From: Brevibacillus choshinensis
Lineage (GTDB): Bacteria > Bacillota > Bacilli > Brevibacillales > Brevibacillaceae
Assembly: GCF_001420695.1 (NCBI RefSeq)
Contig: NZ_LJJB01000007.1
Span: 1,510,184-1,574,183 of the forward strand
Length of the DNA stretch: 64,000 nt
Direction of reading: 5' to 3'
The notes beneath the pieces were generated by a model. The model made no database searches, was not told where the DNA came from, and saw nothing but the letters and a program-made list of their open reading frames with translations. The position numbers and the translations under genes were made by a program. Below are positions 15,476 to 24,122 of this stretch, piece by piece; within the stretch, counting starts at the first letter, position 1; every line of letters starts with the position of its first letter.

Positions 15476-16530
15476 ACGACATCACAAAAATGCTGATTCA
15501 GTCGACGACCAAAATCATGAAGGACGTGTGCACAAAGGAACTCGTGAATGAGGCGGAAAATGGGCAGTGGGCAGCTGCTTTGTGGGAAATTCTGGCCGAG
15601 TCCGGCATGCTGACTGTTGCTTGCCCGGAAGAACTGGAAGGTACGGGTGGTAGCTACGCAGATGCTTACCAAATACTCCGGTTGGCAGGGAAGTATTCCG
15701 CCCCCATTCCTCTGGCGGAAACGTATATGGGCAACTGGCTTCTAGTGGGTTTGGGAGTGAGAGCGTCCAATGAACCACTAGCCATTTTAGTTAACAAAAA
15801 CAAGCCATTCCAGCTTAGAAGAGACCAGGAAGGCTGGATCGTAAGTGGAAAAGCGCAATCGGTGCCCTGGGCGAGGGATGCGAAACAACTGCTTGTACTA
15901 GGCGAAACGGAATCCGGAGCAGTGCTGGCGATCGTCCATTCTGTAGGAGCAGAGCTATCACATGGACGCAACATCGCTGGCGAGCCGAGAGATACTGTCA
16001 TTCTTGACGCGATTCGGGTGGAGAATCGTCACGTTTTTTCAGTGGATGCTCGCCAGGTGCAGGAGCGTCTCTTGCACACAGGAGCACTTTGCCGGTCCGT
16101 TATGATGGCGGGTGCTTTGGAACGAATTTTAGAGCTTGCGGTCACCTATTCGAAAGAGCGCACGCAATTTGGCCAACCAATTCATCGGTTTCAAGCCGTT
16201 CAGCATCACCTAGCCTCATTGGCAGGAGAAATTGCCGCAGCAGAAACGGCAGCCCAATACGCGGTAGATACCAGTGAAAAAGGCTCTGCAACCACGGCTA
16301 TAGCTATGGCAAAAATCCGTATTAACGAAGCAGCTGGTATCGTCGCTCCAATAGCCCATCAATTACATGGCGCCATCGGGTTTACCCATGAACACGTGTT
16401 GCATCAGAGTACACGTCGAGTCCTGGCGTGGCGAGATGATTGGGGAACAGAGACGGAGTGGAGCGAAAAATTGGCAGAGCAGCTCATGAAACTAGAAGAT
16501 AACGGCTTATGGCCTTTTCTTACGGTGTAG
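15472..16530 (+). CDS. Acyl-CoA dehydrogenase, beta-type partner subunit
   Basis: 352 residues, starting with GTG inside the stop of the upstream gene. Weakly conserved acyl-CoA dehydrogenase fold: no EPxxGSD signature in the first half (QEGWIVSGKAQSVPWARDAK takes that place), a recognisable YSKERTQFGQPIHRFQAVQH helix, and the C-terminal GAIGFTHEHVLHQSTRRV followed by W-R-x-x-W-G-T. That tail is typical of the smaller, non-catalytic subunit of two-gene acyl-CoA dehydrogenases. Probably completes the heteromeric enzyme with the 14321 product. Confidence 0.88.
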   Translation: MNDITKMLIQSTTKIMKDVCTKELVNEAENGQWAAALWEILAESGMLTVACPEELEGTGGSYADAYQILRLAGKYSAPIPLAETYMGNWLLVGLGVRASNEPLAILVNKNKPFQLRRDQEGWIVSGKAQSVPWARDAKQLLVLGETESGAVLAIVHSVGAELSHGRNIAGEPRDTVILDAIRVENRHVFSVDARQVQERLLHTGALCRSVMMAGALERILELAVTYSKERTQFGQPIHRFQAVQHHLASLAGEIAAAETAAQYAVDTSEKGSATTAIAMAKIRINEAAGIVAPIAHQLHGAIGFTHEHVLHQSTRRVLAWRDDWGTETEWSEKLAEQLMKLEDNGLWPFLTV

Positions 16531-16566
16531 TTGGAAAACAAAAGCGAACAGAAAGGGGAAAGAAAA

Positions 16567-17382
16567 ATGACCGATTTGTTATTTACGGTAGAAGATGGGA
16601 TAGCCCGCATCACGTTGAATCGACCGGAGGCACTGAATGCGTTTAGTACCGAGATGATTGATTTATGGATACGCGCATTAGAGTCCATTCGCGATGATGA
16701 TTCAGTACGAGTGGTCGTATTGACGGGAAATGGGAGAGGCTTTTGCAGTGGCGGAGATATCAAGTCCATGGTTCGCGGAGATGGCTTCCTGCACAACAAC
16801 ACAGAGGCAAAAGATCTGTCATCGACTGGGCTGGCGCGCAAGCAGAGCCTGTGGAAGCGAGTCCAGCGTATTCCGTTATTGCTGCAGGAAATTGATAAGC
16901 CGGTCATTGCAAAGATGAATGGCATTGCCACAGGGGCAGGCTTAGACATGGCGCTCATGTGTGACATCCGGATCGCAGCCCAGAGTGTGAAAGTAGCAGA
17001 AGGGTACATCAAGGCAGGTATCGTACCCGGGGATGGAGGCGCTTACTTTTTGCCACGTCTGGTGGGTGTGGATCGTGCATTGGAAATGCTTTGGACGGGG
17101 GACAGTTACACGGCAAAAGAAGCGAAGCAAATGGGGCTTATCACACATGTCGTGTCGGATGAGGAGTTGCAGGAGTATGTTGAGGCTTATGTAAGGCGCT
17201 TAGCCAACGGACCACAGGAAACGATGCGTTTTATGAAAAGAGCAGTATACCAGGGCCTCACCACGGATTTGCGTACTTCTCTGGACATGATTTCATCTGC
17301 GATGGGGCTTGTGACGGAGCTAGACGATTATCAGGAAGGCATTCGTGCCATCGCTGAAAAGAGACAACCGAAGTTTACATAA
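16567..17382 (+). CDS. Enoyl-CoA hydratase/isomerase (crotonase family)
   Basis: 271 residues from ATG 16567 (GAAAGGGGA seven bases upstream; an in-frame TTG at 16531 lacks a good site). Crotonase motifs: RPEALNAFS, FCSGGDIKSM, IATGAGLDMALMCDIRIA and VAEGYIKAGIVPGDGGAYF with the first active-site Glu in AEGYI. It follows the two acyl-CoA dehydrogenase subunits, as expected for hydration of their enoyl-CoA product. Confidence 0.92.
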   Translation: MTDLLFTVEDGIARITLNRPEALNAFSTEMIDLWIRALESIRDDDSVRVVVLTGNGRGFCSGGDIKSMVRGDGFLHNNTEAKDLSSTGLARKQSLWKRVQRIPLLLQEIDKPVIAKMNGIATGAGLDMALMCDIRIAAQSVKVAEGYIKAGIVPGDGGAYFLPRLVGVDRALEMLWTGDSYTAKEAKQMGLITHVVSDEELQEYVEAYVRRLANGPQETMRFMKRAVYQGLTTDLRTSLDMISSAMGLVTELDDYQEGIRAIAEKRQPKFT

Positions 17383-17481
17383 AGGGACGCTTGGTGGTTG
17401 TCACATTTATTGCTACAACGTTCTCATTGAATCTTCAAAAAGACGCAGGTGCATATAAAAATGTTTGGAGGAGGAAGCTCT

Positions 17482-18690
17482 TTGCAGGCATTAGATGGTA
17501 TTCGTGTTCTGGATCTGTCGAGGACGCTGGCTGGACCATTTTGTACGATGCTGCTCGGAGATATGGGGGCAGATATCATCAAGGTGGAGCAGCCTGAGCA
17601 AGGAGACGAGACGAGAAGTTTTACGCCCCCTACCTGGGATGGAATTAGCAGCTACTATTTGGCATCCAACCGGAACAAACGAAGTATTACTGTCGATCTC
17701 AAGTCGAAGGAAGGCAAAGAAATCATTTTTTCGTTGGCCAAAACCGTTGATGTGCTGGTGGAGAATTTCCGCACGGGCACATTGGATCAGCTAGGGCTGG
17801 GCTACGAACAACTCAAAGAAATGAACCCACGGTTGATTTATTGCTCGGTATCAGGTTTTGGACGCACAGGTCCAGAGAAGAACAGAGCAGGCTATGACCT
17901 GCTTCTTCAAGGGTATGGCGGATTAATGAGCATTACAGGGGAGAATGGCGGATCTCCAGTAAAGGTCGGCACGTCGATCGTAGATATGAATGCAGGGATG
18001 TTCGCGATATACGGTATTTTATCCGCCATGATCGCCCGTGAAAAAACAGGGAAAGGTCAGTTTATTGATGTGAGTCTATTGGACGGTCAGGTTGTTCTCC
18101 TGAACTATTTGGCCACTAGTTATTTTGCAACGGGAAATCCAGCAGGTCGCCTAGGAACGGCTCATCCTTCGATCGTGCCCTATCAGGCTTTTGCCGCGAA
18201 AGATGGAGAAATCATTCTAGCGATTGCGAACAACCGATTATGGGAAAAGGCATGTCAGGCATTGCGCTGGGATGATTTGCGAGAAGATCCGCGCTTTTGT
18301 ACCAACGATGAACGGGTCGCCCACCGCGAGTTATTAATCCGGATCATTCAAGAACGAGTATCGACAATGGAACGGCAGGAAATCGTGGAGAAGCTAGACG
18401 GCGTCGGTGTTCCCTGCGGACCAATTCATACGATTGATCAAGTCTTGAATCACCCGCAAGTGCTGGCGAGAGAAATGGTGCTTGAGGTCGAGCATCCGGT
18501 TGTAAAAAGCTTGAAAATGCCAGGTTTTCCGGTCAAGCTATCGGATACACCGGCACAGGTCCGCAGACATCCACCACTTTTGGGTGAGCACACGGACGAG
18601 GTACTGAGTGAACTGGGGATCGATTCCGCACAGATCGTGGAGTGGAGAGAGAAAAAGGTGATCGGTAATAAGCCTGAGGTATCCAGATAG
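17482..18690 (+). CDS. Family III CoA-transferase (CaiB/BaiF type)
   Basis: 402 residues from TTG 17482, chosen because GGAGGAGG lies seven bases before it; an upstream GTG at 17449 has no such site. Moves CoA between carboxylic acids. Motifs: VLDLSRTLAGPFCTMLLGDM, GADIIKVEQP, VENFRTGTLDQLGL, and the catalytic Asp segment FIDVSLLDGQV; C-terminal LGEHTDEVLSELG. Last gene of the operon, probably activating the acid that the dehydrogenase and hydratase then oxidise. It is the living counterpart of the pseudogene at 4280. Confidence 0.93.
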   Translation: MQALDGIRVLDLSRTLAGPFCTMLLGDMGADIIKVEQPEQGDETRSFTPPTWDGISSYYLASNRNKRSITVDLKSKEGKEIIFSLAKTVDVLVENFRTGTLDQLGLGYEQLKEMNPRLIYCSVSGFGRTGPEKNRAGYDLLLQGYGGLMSITGENGGSPVKVGTSIVDMNAGMFAIYGILSAMIAREKTGKGQFIDVSLLDGQVVLLNYLATSYFATGNPAGRLGTAHPSIVPYQAFAAKDGEIILAIANNRLWEKACQALRWDDLREDPRFCTNDERVAHRELLIRIIQERVSTMERQEIVEKLDGVGVPCGPIHTIDQVLNHPQVLAREMVLEVEHPVVKSLKMPGFPVKLSDTPAQVRRHPPLLGEHTDEVLSELGIDSAQIVEWREKKVIGNKPEVSR

Positions 18691-18881
18691 CCGTAACGCT
18701 TTCTTACATTTGCGGTCAAATATAGGAAGAGCCTTGGGTAGTGAGACCGAGGCTTACAGATTCAAAAAGACTCCATGAAAAAAGGAGGTTGACCTGGTAG
18801 GAAAAGCAAGGAATAGTGCAAATTATTAATTCATACTAATCTTATATGGATTGAAAGAGCCCTGTCGACCAGAAGACTGGA

Positions 18882-18933
18882 GACGCCTTTCCTTTCCTGC
18901 TCAATGATAGAGGGGAAGAAAGGTGTCTTTTTT
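18882..18933 (+). terminator. Strong terminator upstream of the nitroreductase-like gene
   Basis: GACGCCTTTC (18882-18891) pairs with GAAAGGTGTC (18918-18927) in a longer stem, followed by seven T. It lies 190 bases past the CoA-transferase gene and only 36 bases before the next start, so it could also be a leader attenuator. Confidence 0.75.
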
Positions 18934-18968
18934 ATTGTCGAATAATTGAAACCGCAGGAGGAGTAAAC

Positions 18969-20303
18969 ATGAGTATTCAAAAAGACCTACCGTTTGCATC
19001 CCTGGATGATTTGGAAATCGATGTGGGTTTGTTAGAAGATCTGGTGCAGTTTCCGCTTGTGGAAGCATTGTTCGGCCGTCGTTCCCGTCGCTTCTTTCGG
19101 GGGGCGGAAATTCCGGATGGACCGCTGGCGTACAAGTCTGCACACGAACCGCTGCCACTTCATGATCTGGAAAAACTGCTGATTCTCGCTGCAATGGGTG
19201 GCGTAACCGGATGGCATCATTCGATTACCCGTCACGAGCGCTACAAGCCGCATCTTTCCAATTATCCGGGCTCAGCGAGTGGCCGTACCTTTCCTTCCGC
19301 TGCTGGGTTTCATACATCCGATCTCTTTTTTACCGATGACACGGGAACCTACTATTATTCCACACGCGATACGGCACCATTGGTAGGAAAGGATAGCGAA
19401 GGCAAAATCAGTCTGCTCGAGCTGCTCAAAGCCCTGCGTGGTCGCATTCGTAAACTGTCGGATACCCGTCTGCACATCCCCAATTACGAACCTTATATGG
19501 AAGGACATAATTCTTGGGTTGCGAATAAGCCGGGGACGTTTCTCGTGTTCCCTGTAGGAGATTTGGCTCAGCACACGATAGCAAATCTTTGTTTTTACGC
19601 GCAGAACGGCTTGAGTATCTATGATGACATCAACGGTAGCTCCATTCCTGGTATCGAGGAATATGCAGATAGGGTCGACTTGAAGAATCCAATCCCACTG
19701 ACGTTTCTGGATCAATACTCCATCGCAGAACTGAGTGCGGAGCTTGCGACTTCTACGTATGCGGGTATGCTGATGCAGCAAGCGATTGGGTTGGGAGGCT
19801 GGATGTTCGATGGCATTGATCGTTTGACAGTGCTGGGTGCAAGCGGTGATCCTCAAGTACCCGGTCTGGGATTTCGATACGATCAGGATAAACGGTGGTC
19901 ACTCCCGAATGCAACGGGTCTGGAGGGGGTATTCACAGCCTATTGCCCACCGCATTACCCAACTATGCGTGCGGCGATCGACGCCTATGCTGACCGGAAG
20001 TTTGGTCCAGGTGGGCCATTTCATCCAGATACGCCAGGTCCGTGGAAAGAGAGTCAACATGTACGTAGTAGTGCACAAGTCTACGATGAGCGCTTTCGCT
20101 CACTGGTCGCGCTACAAGCGCAATACATCTTTGACACCTATGGTAAATTTCCTGCGACGATTCCATCAATCTACAGTCTGATGTACTTGCAGTCGCACCA
20201 CTTGGATCTGGATTATTACGACCGCTTTTTCGGCCCGCACAGTTATTTGCGCACACATGCGGAGCATTTAGAGAGATGGCATGGGATCAAAAAAAACGAG
20301 TAG
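18969..20303 (+). CDS. Uncharacterised nitroreductase-like protein
   Basis: 444 residues behind an excellent GCAGGAGGAG site. I do not recognise the family with certainty. The N-terminal part (FGRRSRRFFRGAEIPDGPL then PLHDLEKLLILAAMG) and a later helix (MLMQQAIGLGGWMFDG) follow the pattern of FMN-binding nitroreductase/SagB-type proteins: RRS-x-R-x-F near the start and a bilobal duplicated arrangement. There are several aromatic, Tyr/His-rich stretches (TYYYSTRDTAP, NYEPYMEGHNSW, HHLDLDYYDRFFGPHSY) that are unusual for classic nitroreductases. It has no signal peptide and stands alone behind a strong terminator-like hairpin. Confidence 0.6.
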   Translation: MSIQKDLPFASLDDLEIDVGLLEDLVQFPLVEALFGRRSRRFFRGAEIPDGPLAYKSAHEPLPLHDLEKLLILAAMGGVTGWHHSITRHERYKPHLSNYPGSASGRTFPSAAGFHTSDLFFTDDTGTYYYSTRDTAPLVGKDSEGKISLLELLKALRGRIRKLSDTRLHIPNYEPYMEGHNSWVANKPGTFLVFPVGDLAQHTIANLCFYAQNGLSIYDDINGSSIPGIEEYADRVDLKNPIPLTFLDQYSIAELSAELATSTYAGMLMQQAIGLGGWMFDGIDRLTVLGASGDPQVPGLGFRYDQDKRWSLPNATGLEGVFTAYCPPHYPTMRAAIDAYADRKFGPGGPFHPDTPGPWKESQHVRSSAQVYDERFRSLVALQAQYIFDTYGKFPATIPSIYSLMYLQSHHLDLDYYDRFFGPHSYLRTHAEHLERWHGIKKNE

Positions 20304-20418
20304 CGATAATTTTGAATGGGTCAATGGTGGGGAGCACGCACGGGGTGGCGTGTTATTGAACGGAAGTTATCTGAAAGTTGTTATAATATTGTCGAATCTT
20401 GAATCTCGAACAAAAGAA

Positions 20419-20442
20419 AACCGCCCAAATGAAAAGGCGGTT
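20419..20442 (-). terminator. Terminator of the DUF2332 gene
   Basis: AACCGCC (20419-20425) pairs with GGCGGTT (20436-20442). On the minus strand the stem is followed by TTTTCTTTT; the plus strand lacks a T run. Confidence 0.75.
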
Positions 20443-20474
20443 ATACTAAATATCACTATTTCTTGTTAGAGTAC

Positions 20475-21503
20475 TCAATGGTTCCATTTAAACCAACGTC
20501 CATGTCCATCTGTTTCCGCCAGCGTTTCATTGTATTCCTTACCGCCTAAATAGTAATCAAGGTGGAATTGTCCTAAATCCCACATATTATTGTATAGGTG
20601 AAGCACATCTCTTTCTTCACCAAGTTTTTTAATGCGTTCTATTAACTCATATTTGTCTTGGTTTGGTATTTGATTAGCTACGTGCGTGTGAAACACACAT
20701 ACCACAGAATCCTGGGGAATTTTTAAAGCAATTTCAGTGAGTAGCTTCACACCATCGCCCTCAATTAACTCTAAAGATTGCTTTTTAAAACATCGAGAAG
20801 CTCTATCAAAATTTGCAATGCGTTCTGTATGATCAGACCATATTAATGATTTTAGCCAAAGATAATCATCAGGATTGTTGAGATCATTAATATGCAAATC
20901 TATTCCTATCCTTGTGGAAACGGGCGGGCTTTGTTTAAGGATAAAAGGTGGTCTAGCCCCTTGCATTTCCGATTCAATTCTCAGTTCTGAAAGTGCTTCA
21001 CCGTATACTTCTTCATCGGAGTTGTAGGAGTAACAATACTTATCCCAAAGAAGTTGCAACCCCGCACTTGTTCCAATTTCTATTAACGCTAATGGTCTCT
21101 TGGTTTTCTCATAAATATAACAAAAAGCTGGATACAGATAAGAGCATCGTCTAACTTCGTTTGTTTGAACAAGTTTGTTCTCTATTATCTGAATGATTTC
21201 ATGCTGATATTTTAGGCAAAAGTCTCTGAAATAAGGAAACGCTGTTACAGCATCCCTCGGATTGTTTACAATGCTACCATAATACTCTCTTAATTCATGG
21301 CTCTTCCCTTTCAGTAATAGATAATGAACCGCACCGAAGAAAAGATTTGGAACGGGTTGCCCTTGTCTAACATAGGAAGCCAATTGAAGCAATTCATCGT
21401 CAGCGGCAATTTTTTCTGAAAGGTGTTCATACAAGATGCTTGATCCTTTGCATTCTCTAGTTGCGAACACTTTAAAACGATCGGATATTAGAGTTGTCTC
21501 CAA
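20475..21503 (-). CDS. DUF2332 family protein
   Basis: 342 residues with a family-typical layout: helical N-terminus, then ALIEIGTSAGLQLLWDKY (a glycine-rich, Rossmann-like motif resembling SAM methyltransferases), VSTRIGIDLHINDL, WSDHTERIANFDRA and the C-terminal VVCVFHTHVANQIP. Function unknown; the EIGTSAG motif invites a methyltransferase guess. Codon use is visibly more AT-rich than the neighbours, suggesting recent acquisition. Flanked by its own terminator and a CTCC-type ribosome site upstream (AAGGAGGAAC when read on the minus strand). Confidence 0.8.
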   Translation of the reverse strand: METTLISDRFKVFATRECKGSSILYEHLSEKIAADDELLQLASYVRQGQPVPNLFFGAVHYLLLKGKSHELREYYGSIVNNPRDAVTAFPYFRDFCLKYQHEIIQIIENKLVQTNEVRRCSYLYPAFCYIYEKTKRPLALIEIGTSAGLQLLWDKYCYSYNSDEEVYGEALSELRIESEMQGARPPFILKQSPPVSTRIGIDLHINDLNNPDDYLWLKSLIWSDHTERIANFDRASRCFKKQSLELIEGDGVKLLTEIALKIPQDSVVCVFHTHVANQIPNQDKYELIERIKKLGEERDVLHLYNNMWDLGQFHLDYYLGGKEYNETLAETDGHGRWFKWNH

Positions 21504-21699
21504 TGCAGTTCCTCCTTATCCCTATTAATGGTATTGTATCACCACATTTCGATAAATAATATTTGAATGTTTTTGTTGACGATATAGAAAATATTTATCA
21601 TATATACACTGTGTAACCCAATTCTTCCGTTGTGCTGGACGAATCCACATCCGTATCGACAAAAGACCGTGAGGAAGTCAAGGGAGGAGGCTTGTGTTG

Positions 21700-22488
21700 A
21701 TGCAGGATGAGCTACTAACCGGAGGAAACGTATCCAAGGTTTTTCGAGTAGGAAATACAGTGAGACGTGATATAAAGGCGGAAAGCCCGAACATTCACAG
21801 ACTGCTTCAGCACTTGGAAAAGAAAGGCTTCGTTTTTTCTCCTCGATTTTTAGGCATTGACGAGCAAGGGCGTGAAATTCTGTCATTCATCGAAGGTGAG
21901 GTAGGTAATTATCCGCTAAAAGAGTACATGTGGTCTGATGAAGCCTTGATCGGTATAGCCAAGATGCAACAATGGTATCATGATGCCGTACAAGACTTTC
22001 CCTTCGATTCCAGCTGGCAGCGTTTAGACAATGCCCCTCAACATGCAGAGGTCATGTGCCACAACGATTTTGCGATCTATAACATTATTTTCAAAGACAA
22101 AAAGCCTGTCGGAATCATAGATTTTGACGTTGCTGGACCGGGACCCAGATTGTGGGACATCGCCTATACCCTCTATACATGTGTGCCGTTAAGCAGATTC
22201 CATCTGGGGGAAGATGGCGAGAAAATCTTTTACGATACTTCCTTGCACGCAGAGAGAAGAAGAGCAAGGGTAAAGCTGTTTTTGGAAGCGTACGGAGAAA
22301 AGGTTCCAGAAGATTATTTCGAGATGATATTGTTGCGATTAGATGGGCTATGCAAGACGATGACTCGAAAAGCCAAGGAAGGTCACCGTGCTTTTCAAAA
22401 AATGATCGAGGAAGGTCATCTTCTACATTATCAGGAGGATATAGCGTTCATTCGAAGGCATGCAAATGATTGGAATATAGATACATGA
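21700..22488 (+). CDS. Aminoglycoside phosphotransferase (APH)-family kinase
   Basis: 262 residues from ATG 21700 (GTG 21694 and TTG 21697 are alternatives behind GGGAGGAGG). Protein-kinase-like APH fold: catalytic loop MCHNDFAIYNIIF (HxDxxxxN pattern) and the metal-binding IIDFDVAGPGPRLWDIAY. Sequence between N- and C-lobes (LSFIEGEVGNYPL) matches small-molecule kinases of this group. Known members phosphorylate aminoglycosides, choline, homoserine or sugars; nothing here identifies the substrate, and resistance should not be assumed. Confidence 0.87.
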   Translation: MQDELLTGGNVSKVFRVGNTVRRDIKAESPNIHRLLQHLEKKGFVFSPRFLGIDEQGREILSFIEGEVGNYPLKEYMWSDEALIGIAKMQQWYHDAVQDFPFDSSWQRLDNAPQHAEVMCHNDFAIYNIIFKDKKPVGIIDFDVAGPGPRLWDIAYTLYTCVPLSRFHLGEDGEKIFYDTSLHAERRRARVKLFLEAYGEKVPEDYFEMILLRLDGLCKTMTRKAKEGHRAFQKMIEEGHLLHYQEDIAFIRRHANDWNIDT

Positions 22489-22510
22489 TTAACGATATGA
22501 CACGTGGAAC

Positions 22511-22541
22511 AGGCTGCCGAATCGAAAGGAATCGGCAGCCT
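22511..22541. terminator. Hairpin between converging genes
   Basis: AGGCTGCCGA (22511-22520) pairs perfectly with TCGGCAGCCT (22532-22541). There is no clear T run on either side, so termination is only probable. Confidence 0.5.
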
Positions 22542-22559
22542 CACTGCATTCGCTGGCGG

Positions 22560-23750
22560 TTACCTCTCCGTACCATAGTGAAACCCGGGATAGGTCACGA
22601 CCGGCCATTTTTCTTTTCGTAGCGCATCGATTAATTCATGCCCCACATTCAAATTCGCGGAGACGAGATCATGAGGGGTGAGCGCCATCCATTGATTCAA
22701 GGATACATCGACAAACCGATCACTTTTGAACATCTCCAAAAACCATAATGTCTCATTCCCTGTGTTTTGTATGTAGTGGCCATTGGCAAAAGGAACATAC
22801 CCAACGTCTCCAGCCCTGTAATCAAAAGTGCGCGCGATGCCATTCCCCGCAAAGACCGTCATCCGTCCTTGACCAGTAAGATAATACTGCCACTCGTCGT
22901 TATTTGGGTGCCAATGCAGCTCCCTCATGGCTCCTGGCTTGATCTCGACTAATGCTGCAGCAATGGTTTTGGAAATCGGGAAATTGGAAGAATCGACGAT
23001 ACGGACGCTCCCACCAGGGGTAATAATCGGTTTTTGGGCTAATAAACGATGGGAAAAGCTCAAGGGAACCGTGCCATAGGGAGAATCGACTTCATCGCTC
23101 TCTATCGGTCCTGGAACTTCTCCTTGAAAAATGTAGACTTGATTGGGGGGAATATCGGCAAAAGCAGACTCGGGTACTCCAAAGTTGTCAGAGAGGACAT
23201 CTCTAGGAGTATGGGCAGACCAATCAGAAATGGATAACGTATTCAAATCGGAAAAGTGACCGTCGTCGAAAACAAGCAAAAATTCGCAACCTTCCTCCAG
23301 TCCTTGAATGGAATGAGGGATGCCAGGTGGAAAATACCACAAGTCTCCTGGACCGATGTCGTCGATAAAATTACGACCAGCAGGATCAACAGACGTGATT
23401 CGCGCCCTTCCCAGCAGCATGTAGGCCCATTCAGCTTGTTGATGCCAGTGGAGCTCGCGAACACCCCCAGGTGTCAAGGCCATGTTGACCCCTGCCATGG
23501 TCGTTGCGATGGGTAAGTCTCGTACCGTGACTTCACGGGACCATCCGCCGTGATTTAACGTCATTACAGCGTCGGAGAAAGAAAATTTTAAATTCGGGAG
23601 TAGGCCGTAGTCGGTGACAGGGGGAACAAGCATGTTGGGATTTTGTCGATCCCGAGCAATATTTCTTGGTCCTTGGTCGATCCATCCGGTACCATCGCTT
23701 CGCATCGGTTCAGGCACAGGTCGATCTTTTTCTGGTGGGACCTTTCCCAT
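22560..23750 (-). CDS. Oxalate decarboxylase-family bicupin with altered lid
   Basis: 396 residues, two cupin domains. Manganese ligands of domain 1 are His101, His103, Glu107 and His146; those of domain 2 are His279, His281, Glu286 and His325. All align with the Bacillus subtilis OxdC ligands at a constant offset of six, and Arg98 matches OxdC Arg92. The active-site lid, SENS in OxdC (161-164), reads Ser-Asp-Leu-Asn at 167-170, so the essential Glu162 is Asp. Changes in this lid are known to shift OxdC between decarboxylase and oxidase activity, so the reaction is uncertain. Start ATG behind AAAGGAGG. No signal peptide. Confidence 0.88.
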   Translation of the reverse strand: MGKVPPEKDRPVPEPMRSDGTGWIDQGPRNIARDRQNPNMLVPPVTDYGLLPNLKFSFSDAVMTLNHGGWSREVTVRDLPIATTMAGVNMALTPGGVRELHWHQQAEWAYMLLGRARITSVDPAGRNFIDDIGPGDLWYFPPGIPHSIQGLEEGCEFLLVFDDGHFSDLNTLSISDWSAHTPRDVLSDNFGVPESAFADIPPNQVYIFQGEVPGPIESDEVDSPYGTVPLSFSHRLLAQKPIITPGGSVRIVDSSNFPISKTIAAALVEIKPGAMRELHWHPNNDEWQYYLTGQGRMTVFAGNGIARTFDYRAGDVGYVPFANGHYIQNTGNETLWFLEMFKSDRFVDVSLNQWMALTPHDLVSANLNVGHELIDALRKEKWPVVTYPGFHYGTER

Positions 23751-23771
23751 CCAACATCCTCCTTTGACAAT

Positions 23772-24053
23772 ATGCTCATCAGCAATGGTTTGTTGCTCTT
23801 CAATATCAATGAATATGGTTCTGTGCTTGGTTATTATTCGGGATACCTATGTAGAGGAAAAGAGGCAAGCTGCATCCAGTATGATCTACACAAAGGAATA
23901 GACGATTCCACCTATGTTCTCTACGAAGTATGGAAGGACAATGAGGCACTCACTCGCCATGCTCATTCTATCAAGAGTATCGAGAGAGCATTGCTGATCT
24001 ACTTGCATCGAGGGAAGTATATCGGTTACAAACCATCGAGTAATGTTGAATAG
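23772..24053 (+). pseudogene. Antibiotic-biosynthesis-monooxygenase (YgiN-like) remnant
   Basis: The frame contains ASCIQYDLHKGIDDSTYVLY followed by EVWKDNEALTRHAHSIKS, the core of the ABM/quinol-monooxygenase family (EpGclsYel...EvWkdeeal-x-H). The preceding 35 residues do not fit the family's first strand, and there is no ribosome site before the ATG at 23772, which lies in the promoter region of the divergent oxalate-decarboxylase gene. Most likely a decayed gene whose N-terminus was replaced or frameshifted; a short working protein cannot be fully excluded. Confidence 0.55.
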
Positions 24054-24061
24054 AAGCAAAA

Positions 24062-24101
24062 AAGTACACCACTCGCAAATACAGAGGGGTATACTTTTTT
24101 T
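24062..24101. terminator. Bidirectional terminator
   Basis: AAGTACACC (24062-24070) pairs with GGTATACTT (24088-24096, one G-T pair); T runs on both strands. Shared by the ABM remnant (+) and the anchored protein gene (-). Confidence 0.8.
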
Positions 24102-24122
24102 GTGCATGAAGGAAAGGGAGAG

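Noticed and set aside
21700-22488. Aminoglycoside-resistance gene.
   Set aside because: Only the general APH fold is visible; it matches many small-molecule kinases and has no resistance-specific motif.
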